Assembly (NCBI RefSeq): GCF_013031245.1
Contig: NZ_WPZL01000008.1
Span: 103,066-167,065 of the forward strand
Direction: 5' to 3'
Length of the DNA: 64,000 bases
Source: Ruegeria lacuscaerulensis
GTDB taxonomy: Bacteria; Pseudomonadota; Alphaproteobacteria; Rhodobacterales; Rhodobacteraceae
Position numbers and translations under genes: made by a program. Below the pieces are notes generated by a model, which did not search any database, was not told the DNA's origin, and worked only from the letters and a program-made list of their open reading frames with translations. Below, piece after piece: positions 19,735-29,906 of the stretch. Position 1 is the first letter of the stretch, and the number at the start of each line of letters is the position of its first letter.

Positions 19735-21353
19735 GAGATCTTGATACCTCAACCATGACCTGCGGCGAAGGCCTTCTGCATCTGCTCAAAGCCTACGGAG
19801 TTGACACCGCATTCGGCATTCCCGGCTATCACACGGTCGAGTTCTACCGCAATTTCGACAAGATGGGCATACGTCAGGTCACTCCCCGGCACGAGCAGGG
19901 CTCGGCCTACGGGGCCTATGGCCATGCCGCCGCGACCGGTAAACCCGGTGTTTGCTTTCTGGTCACTGGCGCGGGCGTGACAAATGGGACAACGGCCATC
20001 GGCGAGGCGTATTCCAACTCGATCCCGATGCTGATTTTCACCACCATGAACAATGTGCACGAGCTTGGCATGAATGGCGGGCGTATGCATGAGTTGCGAT
20101 CCCAGTCCGATATTCTGGATCAGGTGACGGCGTTCACCCATACATTGCTGGACGCGCGCAACCTGCCCGAGATTCTGGCCCGCGCCTTTGCCGTTTTCTC
20201 GGGACAGCGCCCGCGCCCGGTCTGCATTCAGATCCCGCAGGACGTTCTGGCAGGACCGGTCAGTTTCGACATCGAAGCCTGGCCGCCCGCCCCCAAACCC
20301 GGGCCGGATCCCAACGAGGTCGAAAAGATCGCAGGGATGCTGTCGGAAAGTAATTCCACCATGATCGTAGTGGGAGGCGGCGCTATCCCGGCCTCAAAAG
20401 AGGTGCTGGAACTGGCCGAGCGGCTGGACGCGCCGGTCATCAACTCATGTGCTGGGAAGGGCGTGATCCCCGAAGATCACCCCTTGTGCCTTGGGTTTAG
20501 CCAGGCCTTCGATCCGGTGCGCGACCTGCTGCGGGAAGCAGGCGCGGTGCTGGCAATCGGCACCGAATTCGCCGAGCCTGACCGATACTTCACCGAAGAC
20601 TACCCGATTGACGGTAAGCTGATCCGTATCGATATCGATCCCGGTCAGATCATGCATTACTCAAAACCCGCCGCCGCTTTGCTGAGTGACTCCAAACTGG
20701 CGGTTTCGGCGATTCTGAAGGCGCTTGAGAACCACAACAGTCCGCAGCACGACCAGCCCGCCGCCGATCTGGTGGCCGAGACGCGGGGCAAATTCAGTGG
20801 CGATTTGTGCAAGGAATCCCCCAAGCACAAAAAGGCACTGGAGATCATCCACGACGTCCTGCCAGAAAACACGATCATTAGCGCTGATGCTTCACAGGTA
20901 TGCTACACGGGGCTCTATCACTATCCGATGAGTCACCCGAACCTGTTCCATTTTCCCAACGGCTATGCCGCGATGGGGTTTGGCGTTCCTGTCGCTATAG
21001 GCATGAAGGTCGGCGCGGGCGACAAACCGGTGGCCTGCATCACCGGGGACGGGTCATTCCAGATGACGTGCGAGGAACTGGCCGCCGCGGTTGAACAAAA
21101 GCTATCCATGCCCATCATCGTCTGGTCAAATGATGGCTATCAGGAAATCCGGGAATACATGGACAGCAAAGGTCTGCCCACTATCGGATGCACCATCTAC
21201 AACCCTGAATTCAAGAAAATCGCCGAGGCATTCGGGGCCCATGGCCGCCGCCCGCAGAGCGCGGAAGAACTGCGCGAAGCGCTGGAGTTTGCGTTACAGG
21301 CGGACGGCCCCACCATCATCGAAATCGACGAAAAAGACGCATGGCTGCAATAG
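19731..21353 (+). CDS. Thiamine-diphosphate-dependent decarboxylase, AruI/acetolactate-synthase-like
   Basis: Thiamine diphosphate enzyme of 540 residues with the three-domain acetolactate-synthase fold. The catalytic Glu is E55 (PRHEQGSAYGAYG) and the cofactor motif runs from GDGS at 439-442 to N467. The overall pattern resembles 5-guanidino-2-oxopentanoate decarboxylase (AruI), which decarboxylates a cationic 2-oxo acid to an aldehyde. Presence of E55 argues against glyoxylate carboligase. It overlaps the upstream hydroxyacid dehydrogenase gene by four bases and is followed by the desaturase-like gene 31 bases later. An aldehyde product would fit the BetB-like dehydrogenase at 12464, which appears to share regulation. 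Confidence 0.82.
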   Translation: MRDLDTSTMTCGEGLLHLLKAYGVDTAFGIPGYHTVEFYRNFDKMGIRQVTPRHEQGSAYGAYGHAAATGKPGVCFLVTGAGVTNGTTAIGEAYSNSIPMLIFTTMNNVHELGMNGGRMHELRSQSDILDQVTAFTHTLLDARNLPEILARAFAVFSGQRPRPVCIQIPQDVLAGPVSFDIEAWPPAPKPGPDPNEVEKIAGMLSESNSTMIVVGGGAIPASKEVLELAERLDAPVINSCAGKGVIPEDHPLCLGFSQAFDPVRDLLREAGAVLAIGTEFAEPDRYFTEDYPIDGKLIRIDIDPGQIMHYSKPAAALLSDSKLAVSAILKALENHNSPQHDQPAADLVAETRGKFSGDLCKESPKHKKALEIIHDVLPENTIISADASQVCYTGLYHYPMSHPNLFHFPNGYAAMGFGVPVAIGMKVGAGDKPVACITGDGSFQMTCEELAAAVEQKLSMPIIVWSNDGYQEIREYMDSKGLPTIGCTIYNPEFKKIAEAFGAHGRRPQSAEELREALEFALQADGPTIIEIDEKDAWLQ

Positions 21354-21384
21354 CGGCCGGGCCACGGGATTGGAGGGTGTTTCT

Positions 21385-22398
21385 ATGATTACCAATGCAA
21401 AGACATCCAATATCCACCTGGACAAAAAGGCGCTGAAGGCACTGATGCGCCGTAGCGATCGGCCGGGGTTGATCTATCTGGGCAGCTGGCTTGGCTTGCT
21501 GGCTTTCTGCGCCACGCTGGTCATGCTGTCCGTGGGCACATGGTGGATGGTCCCGACCCTGCTGATCTATTCCGGCATTTTCGCGGTACCAGCCTATGCA
21601 CTGTCTCATGAATGCGCCCATGGCACGGCCTTTCGCACACGCTGGCTGAATGAGGCCGTCTTTTGGCTCACCTCCCTGCTTTATTACGAGGAACCGTTGC
21701 ATCGCCGCTATTCCCACGCCAGCCACCACACCCATACGTGGATCGAAGGCGAAGACAACCAGATGCCCTTTGCCCCGATCCCGTTGACCTTTTCGGGCTG
21801 GGTCGAGGAAATCCTCGGGCTCGGACTGTACTGCCACCAGACGAAAATGTTCGTGTCGCACTCATTGGGCGTTTTCTCGGACGACGTAAAGCGCGTCACA
21901 CCTGAAAGCGAACTGCCTCGGATGCAGCGCAATACGCAAATCTGCGTGGCGATCTACTTGGGTTTTGCGGCGATCAGCATCTGGTTCGGCTGGCTGTGGC
22001 CCCTGTGGCTGATCGTAATCCCGCGTGTGCTCGGAGGGCCGATCATGAACGCTTTCATACTGATGCAGCACGTGGAAATGGCGGAAAACCAACCGAATAT
22101 AGTCCAATCCACACGCTCGTTCCGCACCAACTGGTTTTTCCAGTTCCTGTATTTCAACATGAACAACCATATCGAGCATCACCTTTACCCAACGGTGCCC
22201 TTCCACGCGCTACCGAAACTGAGTGAAGCGTTGACCGATCAGTTGCCCAAACCTGATGCGGGTTTTTTGAACACCCATTGGGAAGTTCTGAAGATCACTG
22301 TCCGGCGCTCGCTTGGGCATGATGACCGGTCAGACAAAATTCGCCAGGCATTCCCGGACACTCCAGCGGGAGAGACCAATGACACAGCAATGGCTTGA
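21385..22398 (+). CDS. Fatty-acid-desaturase-family di-iron oxygenase (MocD/AlkB-like)
   Basis: Membrane di-iron enzyme, 337 residues. The three histidine boxes are clear: HECAH near residue 75, HRRYSHASHH near 110 and NHIEHH near 260, with about four membrane helices between. The desaturase family includes true desaturases, alkane hydroxylases and MocD-type hydroxylases that demethylate rhizopines. The pairing here with a Rieske ferredoxin (MocE-like) whose start lies inside this gene favours a hydroxylase or demethylase of a small molecule over lipid desaturation. The ATG at 21385 has GGAGGG eight bases upstream. Confidence 0.82.
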   Translation: MITNAKTSNIHLDKKALKALMRRSDRPGLIYLGSWLGLLAFCATLVMLSVGTWWMVPTLLIYSGIFAVPAYALSHECAHGTAFRTRWLNEAVFWLTSLLYYEEPLHRRYSHASHHTHTWIEGEDNQMPFAPIPLTFSGWVEEILGLGLYCHQTKMFVSHSLGVFSDDVKRVTPESELPRMQRNTQICVAIYLGFAAISIWFGWLWPLWLIVIPRVLGGPIMNAFILMQHVEMAENQPNIVQSTRSFRTNWFFQFLYFNMNNHIEHHLYPTVPFHALPKLSEALTDQLPKPDAGFLNTHWEVLKITVRRSLGHDDRSDKIRQAFPDTPAGETNDTAMA

Positions 22399-22690
22399 CG
22401 CTTGTGCGACGGATGACGTCGATGACGAGGACCTGATAACGCTCGATCTGGGGGGACGGTTCGTCGCGATCTACAACACGCCCCAAGGGTTCTTTGCAAC
22501 GGACGGGATGTGCTCGCATGAGGACGAACCTTTGGGCGACGGGCTGGTGATGGACGGCGTGATCGAATGCCCGCTGCATCAGGGCCGGTTCTGTGTCCGC
22601 ACGGGAAAGGCGCTGAGCGCCCCGGCGGTTACCGATCTTTGCAGCTATGAGACCCGCGTCGAAAATGGGCGCGTCTTTGTAAAGGTCTGA
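22379..22690 (+). CDS. Rieske 2Fe-2S ferredoxin (MocE-like)
   Basis: Small soluble Rieske ferredoxin of 103 residues. Cluster ligands are in CSHEDEPLGDG and CPLHQGRF (C-x-H and C-x2-H). The ATG at 22379 lies 20 bases inside the end of the desaturase-like gene, with GGGAG upstream, so the two are coupled. In rhizopine catabolism the ferredoxin MocE feeds electrons to the desaturase-like MocD, and the same partnership is likely here. No ferredoxin reductase gene lies in this cluster. Confidence 0.85.
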   Translation: MTQQWLDACATDDVDDEDLITLDLGGRFVAIYNTPQGFFATDGMCSHEDEPLGDGLVMDGVIECPLHQGRFCVRTGKALSAPAVTDLCSYETRVENGRVFVKV

Positions 22691-22695
22691 GACCA

Positions 22696-23958
22696 GTGCG
22701 GTATGCTGATATGACGCTGGCACAGGCCGCCCGTATCACGCCCGTTGTCGGCATGACCGACACGTTGGAAATGATCGACCTGACCAAAATGCGCGCCTAT
22801 CGGTTGCAAAGGCTGCGCAACGAAATGAAACGTCAGGATATGGGCGGCTGCGTCCTGACTTCGGTTTATTCGATCCGCTACGCCACCGGAATGCGTGACG
22901 CAGGCATCATGCAGAGCCATATTCCGCTGAGCTACCTGTTTGTGCCCGCCGAAGGCCCAACGGTCTACTTCGATGGCGAAACCGGCAAGAAAATCGCCCG
23001 CGGATTGGAAACCATCGACGAACTGGGCGATGAGGCGATCCAGATCAGCTATATGTTCGCCGGTCACCGCATGGATGAGATGATATATCGCTGGGTCAAT
23101 CAGATCTCCGCCCTGATGCAACACCATGGCGGTGGCAGCACACGTCTGGGTGTCGAAAGCCCTGTACCGCAGGTGGCTGCCCTGTTTGCCGACAAGGGGT
23201 TGGATGTGGTGCACGCACACAAGGTGGTCGAGCCGGCGCGCGCCATCAAGTCCATCGAGGAAATCCTGTGCATGAACTATGCCATTGCCGTTGCCGAAGA
23301 CGGCATGTGGCGCATGCGCGAAGCTCTGCGCCCAGGCCTCTCCGAGATCGAGCTTTGGTCGCACCTGTGGAAAGCCAATGTCGAGGCAGGTGGCGACTGG
23401 ATCGAAGGGCGCTTGCTGGCGGCGGGCGACCGCACCAATCCATGGCTGCAGGAGGCCTCGGGACGCATAATCCGACCGGGTGAGCTGGTGGCGTTCGACA
23501 CCGACATGGTCGGCCCGTTCGGGTATTCCGCCGACGTCTCGCGCACTTTGTTCTGTGGGTCGGGGCTCCCCAGCGATTACCAGCGTGAACTCTACTCCCG
23601 CGCTTATGAGGAAATTCAGCACAACCTGGACCTGATGAAGCCGGGGATGTCTTTCCGTGAAGTGACCGAGAAAGGTTTCAGGCAGCCCGAACAGTTTCAG
23701 GATCAGCATTACGCCGTGATGGCCCACGGAATAGGGATGTCTGACGAATGGCCCTGCATCTACTATCCGCAGGATGAGGCGCTGATTTATGACGGGACGC
23801 TGGAACCCGGCATGACGATGTGCATGGAAAGCTATGTGGGCGAAGTCGGCGGTGCCGAGGGCGTCAAGCTGGAAGAACAGGTGCTGATAACCGAGGACGG
23901 TTATGAGCTTCTGTCGAAATTCCCATTCGAATCCAACCTGTTGGGTCGTGAGATCTGA
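22696..23958 (+). CDS. M24 metallopeptidase-fold protein, DddP-like
   Basis: Pita-bread-fold protein of 420 residues, starting at a GTG with AAAGG ten bases upstream. Metal ligands can be placed at D268, D280, H344, E378 and E393, with D270 beside the first. The sequence resembles the DMSP lyase DddP throughout, for example GGDWIEGRLLAAG, FDTDMVGPFGY and AHGIGMSDEWP. From memory, DddP uses Asp295, Asp297, Asp307, His371, Glu406 and Glu421 for iron, and Tyr366 and Asp377 in catalysis. Y339 and D350 here occupy the matching catalytic positions. Related M24 enzymes (ectoine hydrolase, creatinase, prolidase) share the metal site, so DMSP cleavage is not established. It is the last gene of the plus-strand operon. 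Confidence 0.8.
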   Translation: MRYADMTLAQAARITPVVGMTDTLEMIDLTKMRAYRLQRLRNEMKRQDMGGCVLTSVYSIRYATGMRDAGIMQSHIPLSYLFVPAEGPTVYFDGETGKKIARGLETIDELGDEAIQISYMFAGHRMDEMIYRWVNQISALMQHHGGGSTRLGVESPVPQVAALFADKGLDVVHAHKVVEPARAIKSIEEILCMNYAIAVAEDGMWRMREALRPGLSEIELWSHLWKANVEAGGDWIEGRLLAAGDRTNPWLQEASGRIIRPGELVAFDTDMVGPFGYSADVSRTLFCGSGLPSDYQRELYSRAYEEIQHNLDLMKPGMSFREVTEKGFRQPEQFQDQHYAVMAHGIGMSDEWPCIYYPQDEALIYDGTLEPGMTMCMESYVGEVGGAEGVKLEEQVLITEDGYELLSKFPFESNLLGREI

Positions 23959-24167
23959 CCCCGGACCACCACTGCCGGTTTTCCGGAGAGGCAAAGACCA
24001 TGCAGGTCGATCTCAGATATCTGACGGATCCTTCTATGTCGCCGTCTAAGCGCCCGCAAAATGGTGGATCACTCCATTGACATTCTATTGGCCGAATTAA
24101 CGCCGGTGTTGCGGCAGATCGAATGTCAGAAACCAGCCGATCTGCCCCATCTTTTACTCAACCCGGA

Positions 24168-24895
<728 letters not shown>

Positions 24896-25327
24896 TTTTG
24901 TCACTCCAGAACATATCAAGCCTGTAACACCGGGATCAGATCATCAACCTTGGCAGTGGAACCCAAGTTGGTGAGCGTCAATCCTGCGGCATTACTGTTT
25001 CAGCCCATTTCTGCCATAACATCACCGCAAACATTCAAGTCAATGATATTTTTCTACGACTTTCTTGTTATACCGTCTATTTATCTACGAATTCCCTATA
25101 TACTGCAATAAAGACGAATGGGCGTTCGTAGTACCGGCCATAAGCCTTTGCGACGATGAACCCGCAATAACCCGCTGTCGCGCTTGTCGATTTTCGGACT
25201 GCCGAAAAAAGCGGCCCGAGCATCGATCTCAATTGTCTCGTTTATTCTCCCGCCGAATGAATCTGCCCCGTTCAGTGCATGTTGGATTGAACCGGGTGTA
25301 CTGACCCATCGGCCAAGCTGATTTGAA
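24896..25327. other. Promoter region of the ferredoxin unit; no gene
   Basis: This 432-base stretch is AT-rich near 25040-25110 and holds no credible gene. It carries three TACGA-type half-sites described separately. Confidence 0.5.
25055..25130. promoter_or_regulatory. TACGA/TTCGTA half-sites (candidate Lrp sites, third promoter)
   Basis: TACGA at 25055-25059, TACGAA at 25086-25091 followed by TTCCC, and TTCGTA at 25125-25130 resemble the motif at 14166-14178 and 14787-14811. They lie upstream of the NTF2/ferredoxin unit. The match is partial, so shared control is an inference. Confidence 0.35.
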
Positions 25328-25648
25328 CTAGCGCCTTCTTTCCCAGCCTCTCTTCGCGCCGGCAAGAATTGCGGGCCCAGCTTCGGCGGTTGGAACAATT
25401 TCCATGATATCATTGTGGAACAGGGGCCAGAACTGTGCGCATATCCCGATGACCTCGGCCTTGGATGCCGCCTCAAGCAGCACGTAGCCTTCGGTGTTGC
25501 TTATCCATCCGGTAAACTTGACTGGGCTTTCCCCTTCTACCAGCTCGCTTGCATCACCAACCATGTCGGTCCAGGCGGCAATCTCGCCGTCGCGATCCTT
25601 TGGCCAGGCGGCGGCTGAACATGTGAAATGATTTATGTAGTAAGGCAT
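25328..25648 (-). CDS. DUF3303-like small protein
   Basis: Protein of 106 residues starting MPYYINHFTCSAAAWP at an ATG with AGGAG six bases upstream. The pattern (an early hydrophobic strand, WTDMVGDASELVEGESPVKFTGW, then VLLEAASKAEVIGICAQFWP) matches the DUF3303 group of small alpha/beta proteins of unknown function. A longer in-frame opening to 25789 has no ribosome site. It stands alone between the ferredoxin promoter and an MFS transporter. Confidence 0.65.
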   Translation of the reverse strand: MPYYINHFTCSAAAWPKDRDGEIAAWTDMVGDASELVEGESPVKFTGWISNTEGYVLLEAASKAEVIGICAQFWPLFHNDIMEIVPTAEAGPAILAGAKRGWERRR

Positions 25649-25805
25649 TAGCGTCTCCTGAATTTTTCCGGCCTGCCCAGCGACACGCGCCATACAGGCT
25701 AAGAAAGCCGACGGTGGATCGGCCTTTGGCTTTTCAGTTACTCGTCGGAAGACTCTCCTTTTCTGGCTGAACCTGATCAGGACGGACACGGAAGCATCCG
25801 TGAAT

Positions 25806-27056
25806 TTAGTGCTTAGGCACTTTGCCCAGTTTACGAATGGCCGGTGTCTGAAACAGAATTAACATAAATCCGATCGCGATGAGACAGCATCCAATCGCCA
25901 GAAAAAACGGCATCCGGGTGTCAATGTGCATCGACGTGCCGCCAACGGCGGTAATTGATCCGCTTCCCAACGCGTAGACGGCTACAGTCAACCCCATCAC
26001 CCATCCTTGTTCCGTCGGCCCGACGCTACCGGAAAACAACGCCAGCATCGTCGGATACATGATCGCAAAACAAATGGTGATCGGAATAATGATGACATAA
26101 GACAGGCTGGCAATCGGATTGAGAATGAAAGCCAGAATGCCCGCTCCCATCCCGGCGATGGTTACGTAGAGCAAACGTATCTTGTCAAAGCGCTCGTGCA
26201 GAGGCGCAGTAAGGACACCGCTGCCAAAGGCCATCGCTCCGCCAAAAACAGTCAATGCCAGACTGTTTTGCAACGTGTCGAATTTGAACTCGATCAGCAT
26301 GTATGTATCGAGAAAGAAGAAAAAGGCATTCAGACCCATCAATGCAAAGAGTAGGACCAGAGCCAACCTCAGAACAGTCGGGTTTTCCCGAACACGCCAT
26401 AGATTGGTAAAGACATCGGTGAGGTGGACGTCGATTTTTTTGCGTTTGAAATCGGGTTCAAAAAAGAAACCCATGATCAATGCCATATTGATGAGTATCA
26501 GCCCGACCGCCGCGTAAAACGGTAACTGCGGCGAAGCGAGGGAACCTAGCAGCGCCTTATCGCTCAATATACCTGAGATCAGCGGACCGCCCAGCAACCC
26601 CAACGCAGATGCGGCCACAATCAGCCCCAGATTCTTTGATTTTTCCTGATCGTCGTTACTGATGTCGATCAGCGCGGCCTGCGCTATGGGTTGATTGGCA
26701 GTGGTAAATCCCGAAATAGCCCGACCCAGAACCAGCAACAGAAAGCTTGATGCGTAAAGCGAAACCAATGTCAGGGCATATCCGATCAAAGCCCCGGTGA
26801 GGCAAATTAGGATGCCGCGCTTGCGTCCGATGTAATCTGACATCTTAGCGATGAATGCCGCCCCCAAAAAATAGAACAGAAAGAAAACTGCAATCACCAG
26901 CCCGTATTTGAACTGCCTCATTTCGGCGCTGGTATCGTGCGGAAGAAACGACTGATCCGGGTCAAGCAGTATCGTGTTGAAAATGGGCAGAATAAGCCCG
27001 TAGCCCATCACATCAATGACAACGACAAGTAACAGCGAAAGGCGAGAAATGTTCAT
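25806..27056 (-). CDS. Major facilitator superfamily transporter (TetA-like)
   Basis: Drug:H+ antiporter-type MFS protein of about 416 residues with twelve predicted helices. The loop 2-3 signature is visible as KMSDYIGRKRG near residue 70, and helix 5 carries the antiporter-like GPLISGIL. The ATG at 27056 is the first normal start; a TTG four codons upstream is open but neither has a strong ribosome site. It is monocistronic and divergent from a broken MHS transporter gene. The substrate is unknown. Confidence 0.8.
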   Translation of the reverse strand: MNISRLSLLLVVVIDVMGYGLILPIFNTILLDPDQSFLPHDTSAEMRQFKYGLVIAVFFLFYFLGAAFIAKMSDYIGRKRGILICLTGALIGYALTLVSLYASSFLLLVLGRAISGFTTANQPIAQAALIDISNDDQEKSKNLGLIVAASALGLLGGPLISGILSDKALLGSLASPQLPFYAAVGLILINMALIMGFFFEPDFKRKKIDVHLTDVFTNLWRVRENPTVLRLALVLLFALMGLNAFFFFLDTYMLIEFKFDTLQNSLALTVFGGAMAFGSGVLTAPLHERFDKIRLLYVTIAGMGAGILAFILNPIASLSYVIIIPITICFAIMYPTMLALFSGSVGPTEQGWVMGLTVAVYALGSGSITAVGGTSMHIDTRMPFFLAIGCCLIAIGFMLILFQTPAIRKLGKVPKH

Positions 27057-27366
27057 AACAATAGCCAAAATCCGCTCAGATCAATGCAGATAAGCTAACG
27101 TTACATAGCTGTATTGGCAAATTTGAACCTTCTTGAATTGACCAAAAGGATCGTTGAAAAATTGGCACACTTTGCCATCTCTGTGCCTTTTTTGAGCATC
27201 CCGGCACCCGGCCCTAAGGCCTGTTCTGTTGGGCAACCTCCCGATAGCGAGCCGTGTGTTATAAAAAACAGGCGAAACTGTTCGGGTTTCAATCTGCTGG
27301 AAAGCGTCTTGTTAACCGCCCCGCTCTGCGCAAGCATCACTCTCATTTATCAGAGGGTTTAGGCAC

Positions 27367-28182
27367 GTGAGAACAGGGAAACTTTCACCGCGTTCCGTCG
27401 TGGCTGCAACAAGCGGCAATACGCTCGAATGGTATGATTTTACTGTTTATGGATTTCTTGCTCCGATCATTGGTCAAGTGTTCTTTCCTTCGGACGATCC
27501 GGTCGCAGCGACACGTTCGGCCTTTGCGGTGCTGGCAATTGGCTACGCGGCCAGAGCGTTAGGCAGTATTGTGTTTGGCCATATCGACGACCGATTGGGA
27601 CGGAAACCGGCCCTGATCCTGTCGGTGCTGATCATGGGCGGGGATCTCTGACGATTGCCTGCCTGCCAAACTTTGACCAGATCGGGATTTCAGCGGCAAT
27701 TCTGCTTGTTGCAGTCCGCATTCTGCAGGGCATAGCCGTTGCCGGAGAATACACAGCCTCCGGCGTTCTGATCGTTGAACAAATACGGGCTCAGGACCCT
27801 GTTTCTTGCAGCCGCCCTTGCGTCAGTGTTTTTTGCCGCGCCGCTCTGGGGTTTGATGCACCAGAAATCGCTGTTGCAAGTCTATCTTGGTCAACTGGGG
27901 CTTGCACCCATCAACGGTGTAGCCTGGGCATTGTCGGTCACCGTTCTGACGTCGATAGCTCCGCCTCATCAGCGGGTCAGCACCGTCGCGCTCGGGTATA
28001 ATTTGTGTATGGCGATCTTTGGTGGCACGACTGCAATGATTGCGACCTATCTGGTAGATCGTACCGGAGATGACTACGCTCCGGTCTATTACATGGTGGT
28101 CGCAGCCCTTGTGTCGATACCGGTGATCTGGAGAATTCCCAAACTGCTTGCCGCATCAGGACCATCGCAATCGAACTCATAA
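27367..28182 (+). pseudogene. Broken MFS transporter gene (metabolite:H+ symporter type)
   Basis: Remains of a metabolite:H+ symporter. The first part, from a GTG at 27367, reads SGNTLEWYDFTVYGFLAPII and continues to helix 3, then meets a stop at about 27651 because of a frameshift. The downstream frame continues with RILQGIAVAGEYTASGVL (helix 4-5) up to about 27770. A further frame then resumes directly with helices of the C-terminal half (NGVAWALSVTVLT onward) to 28182. Normal members have about 430 residues; roughly 110-130 codons from the centre are missing. So there is one frameshift and one internal deletion, and no functional transporter is expected. Confidence 0.85.
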
Positions 28183-28437
28183 GCAGACACATTCCAGACT
28201 TTCATCGTGTCACCTCAAACCGCGTTGCAGGCTGTCGTTTCCGACACAGAGGCAATCACACCGGGAAATGTGGCAACGGCACTTGCCAGCGGCGCGAGGC
28301 TCCGGTGATTTTGGCGCAAAGCCCGTTGGAATATTGAAACAAAGCCATGATGCGAATAGTGAACATTGGCGACCTGAAAAAACCTCAGTCCGCGCAAGTA
28401 TTTTTGTGAGCTTTGCACAGAGACCGTTTACTTCCGG

Positions 28438-29361
28438 TCAGGTCAGCAAAGCCAAGTCCTTTCCGGTCGTCTTTTTTCGGGTTGGCATTGTCTTTGCGCC
28501 TTTGCCATCAATCGTCAGTGCGAGATCCCTGTAAAAACCGTCATTGTCGAACCACCAACGGTGCGAGTAAATTCTGGACCGCTTAGGTTTGGGAACGTCG
28601 CGCTTGTATTGCTCGTTGCAATAAATGTCCCAATGACCTTTTGTCGTGAGATCTGGCATTCCGGCATGACCCGCGCGATCGCGACCGCCATTTATCAGCC
28701 CGCCAGACAGTGCCAAAACCTTGTCCCGCCCGCTGTAGTAATTCGTGAAACGTTTGCTACGTTTCTTGAGAACCAAACCACCCCATGCCCCTTTCTCAAG
28801 CCAGGCTGAGTCCACATCGGCCGAGGCGAACATGACCTGATCCGCACCCCAGTTGTTTCCTGGCCCAGCGGAATCCCCAAAATCGGAAAAGGCGCGCAAT
28901 ACAACCAATGCCCCCATGGAATGCGCGATGATGTGAATCTTTGGACGCGGGGACATAGCCAGCAGAGGCAACATGCCGTCACCTACCAGATGTGGAGCGA
29001 CGGCTTTGGCGTCTGAACGATCGCGATCATAGGCATGCACGGATCCGTCGCTTGGCCAGTCAAAGGCCACTACGGCGCCCTTGAAACCATTGGACCTGAC
29101 GCCAGCCTCGATCTTTCCCAGCCGGTCCAGCATGCCTTTTTGAGTTGTGTTAAACCCGTGAACGTAGATCAGCACTTCTTTGTCGCCGCCTTGCTGGCGC
29201 ACCAGATCAAGCCACTTGGACTTTTTGACAATGCTTCCCTTTCGGACCTGCCCGCCCGAACTGGTTTGAGTGATATTGACATATCGCGTTTTTGCGGCGG
29301 GCTTTATGGTAAATTTCTTTTTTGAAGCATTATAGGTGCGACGGGAAAAGAACAGGGCCAT
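28438..29361 (-). CDS. Alpha/beta hydrolase, DUF900 family
   Basis: Predicted serine hydrolase of 307 residues. The oxyanion-side motif is VLIYVHGFNTT, the nucleophile is in the elbow IIAHSMGALV, and an Asp and a His toward the C-terminus can complete the triad. This matches the DUF900 (lipase-like) family. No signal peptide is visible. The ATG at 29361 (MALFFSRRTY) has AAGGAG eight bases upstream. It stands alone and converges with the broken MFS gene. Confidence 0.8.
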   Translation of the reverse strand: MALFFSRRTYNASKKKFTIKPAAKTRYVNITQTSSGGQVRKGSIVKKSKWLDLVRQQGGDKEVLIYVHGFNTTQKGMLDRLGKIEAGVRSNGFKGAVVAFDWPSDGSVHAYDRDRSDAKAVAPHLVGDGMLPLLAMSPRPKIHIIAHSMGALVVLRAFSDFGDSAGPGNNWGADQVMFASADVDSAWLEKGAWGGLVLKKRSKRFTNYYSGRDKVLALSGGLINGGRDRAGHAGMPDLTTKGHWDIYCNEQYKRDVPKPKRSRIYSHRWWFDNDGFYRDLALTIDGKGAKTMPTRKKTTGKDLALLT

Positions 29362-29906
29362 CCGGGCAACTCCTTTTGAATTAATCCGCCAAGTCTGCCA
29401 CGGATTTCCGTTTCTACAAAGAATTCGGCCATGGCACGGAAAGCCAATAGCCCAGATGCCTCTCGTGTGCTGTGCTTGAGAAAGGATGGCTAACAAACGT
29501 AAACCCAGTTCACGAGGCCTTTAAGACTAGCTTGATTTCAGGATGACCATAATTGGCAATTCGGTCCGCATCGTGAAATCAGGCGCAAACCATGGACCCT
29601 GATTGGGAATTGCTGACTTTGGCTTAAACCAGGTTTCTTGAAGTTTACTTCGGTGGATATTTTGACCAAACGCTATTTTACATCTGCCAGTTTCAAATTG
29701 TTGATCTTACCCAACCTCAGCGCCAAAGGGGCAGTATAGGTTAGTTTTATAAATGAGGGTTGCTTGGGGCCTGTACTGCTAGCTCTCACCTTACACCAAT
29801 CGAGAATAAGTCGATTATAGGTGCTAGTAATAACCTGCGACGCTTAGAATATGTATGATACTCAGTGTGGGCGTTGACTGCACAGTTGCCAGAAAAGGTT
29901 ATTGAT
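29362..29906. other. AT-rich intergenic region; no gene seen
   Basis: This 545-base stretch between the divergent DUF900 and decarboxylase genes is poorer in GC than its surroundings and has stops in all frames. It must hold both promoters. I see no clear hairpin, repeat or regulator site. Confidence 0.5.

Noticed and set aside
19731..21353. Glyoxylate carboligase, suggested by the nearby glxR.
   Set aside because: Carboligase lacks the catalytic Glu of thiamine-diphosphate enzymes. Here E55 is present and the overall pattern is closer to AruI-type decarboxylases.
21385..22398. Membrane lipid desaturase.
   Set aside because: The coupled MocE-like Rieske ferredoxin and the catabolic setting favour a small-molecule hydroxylase or demethylase.
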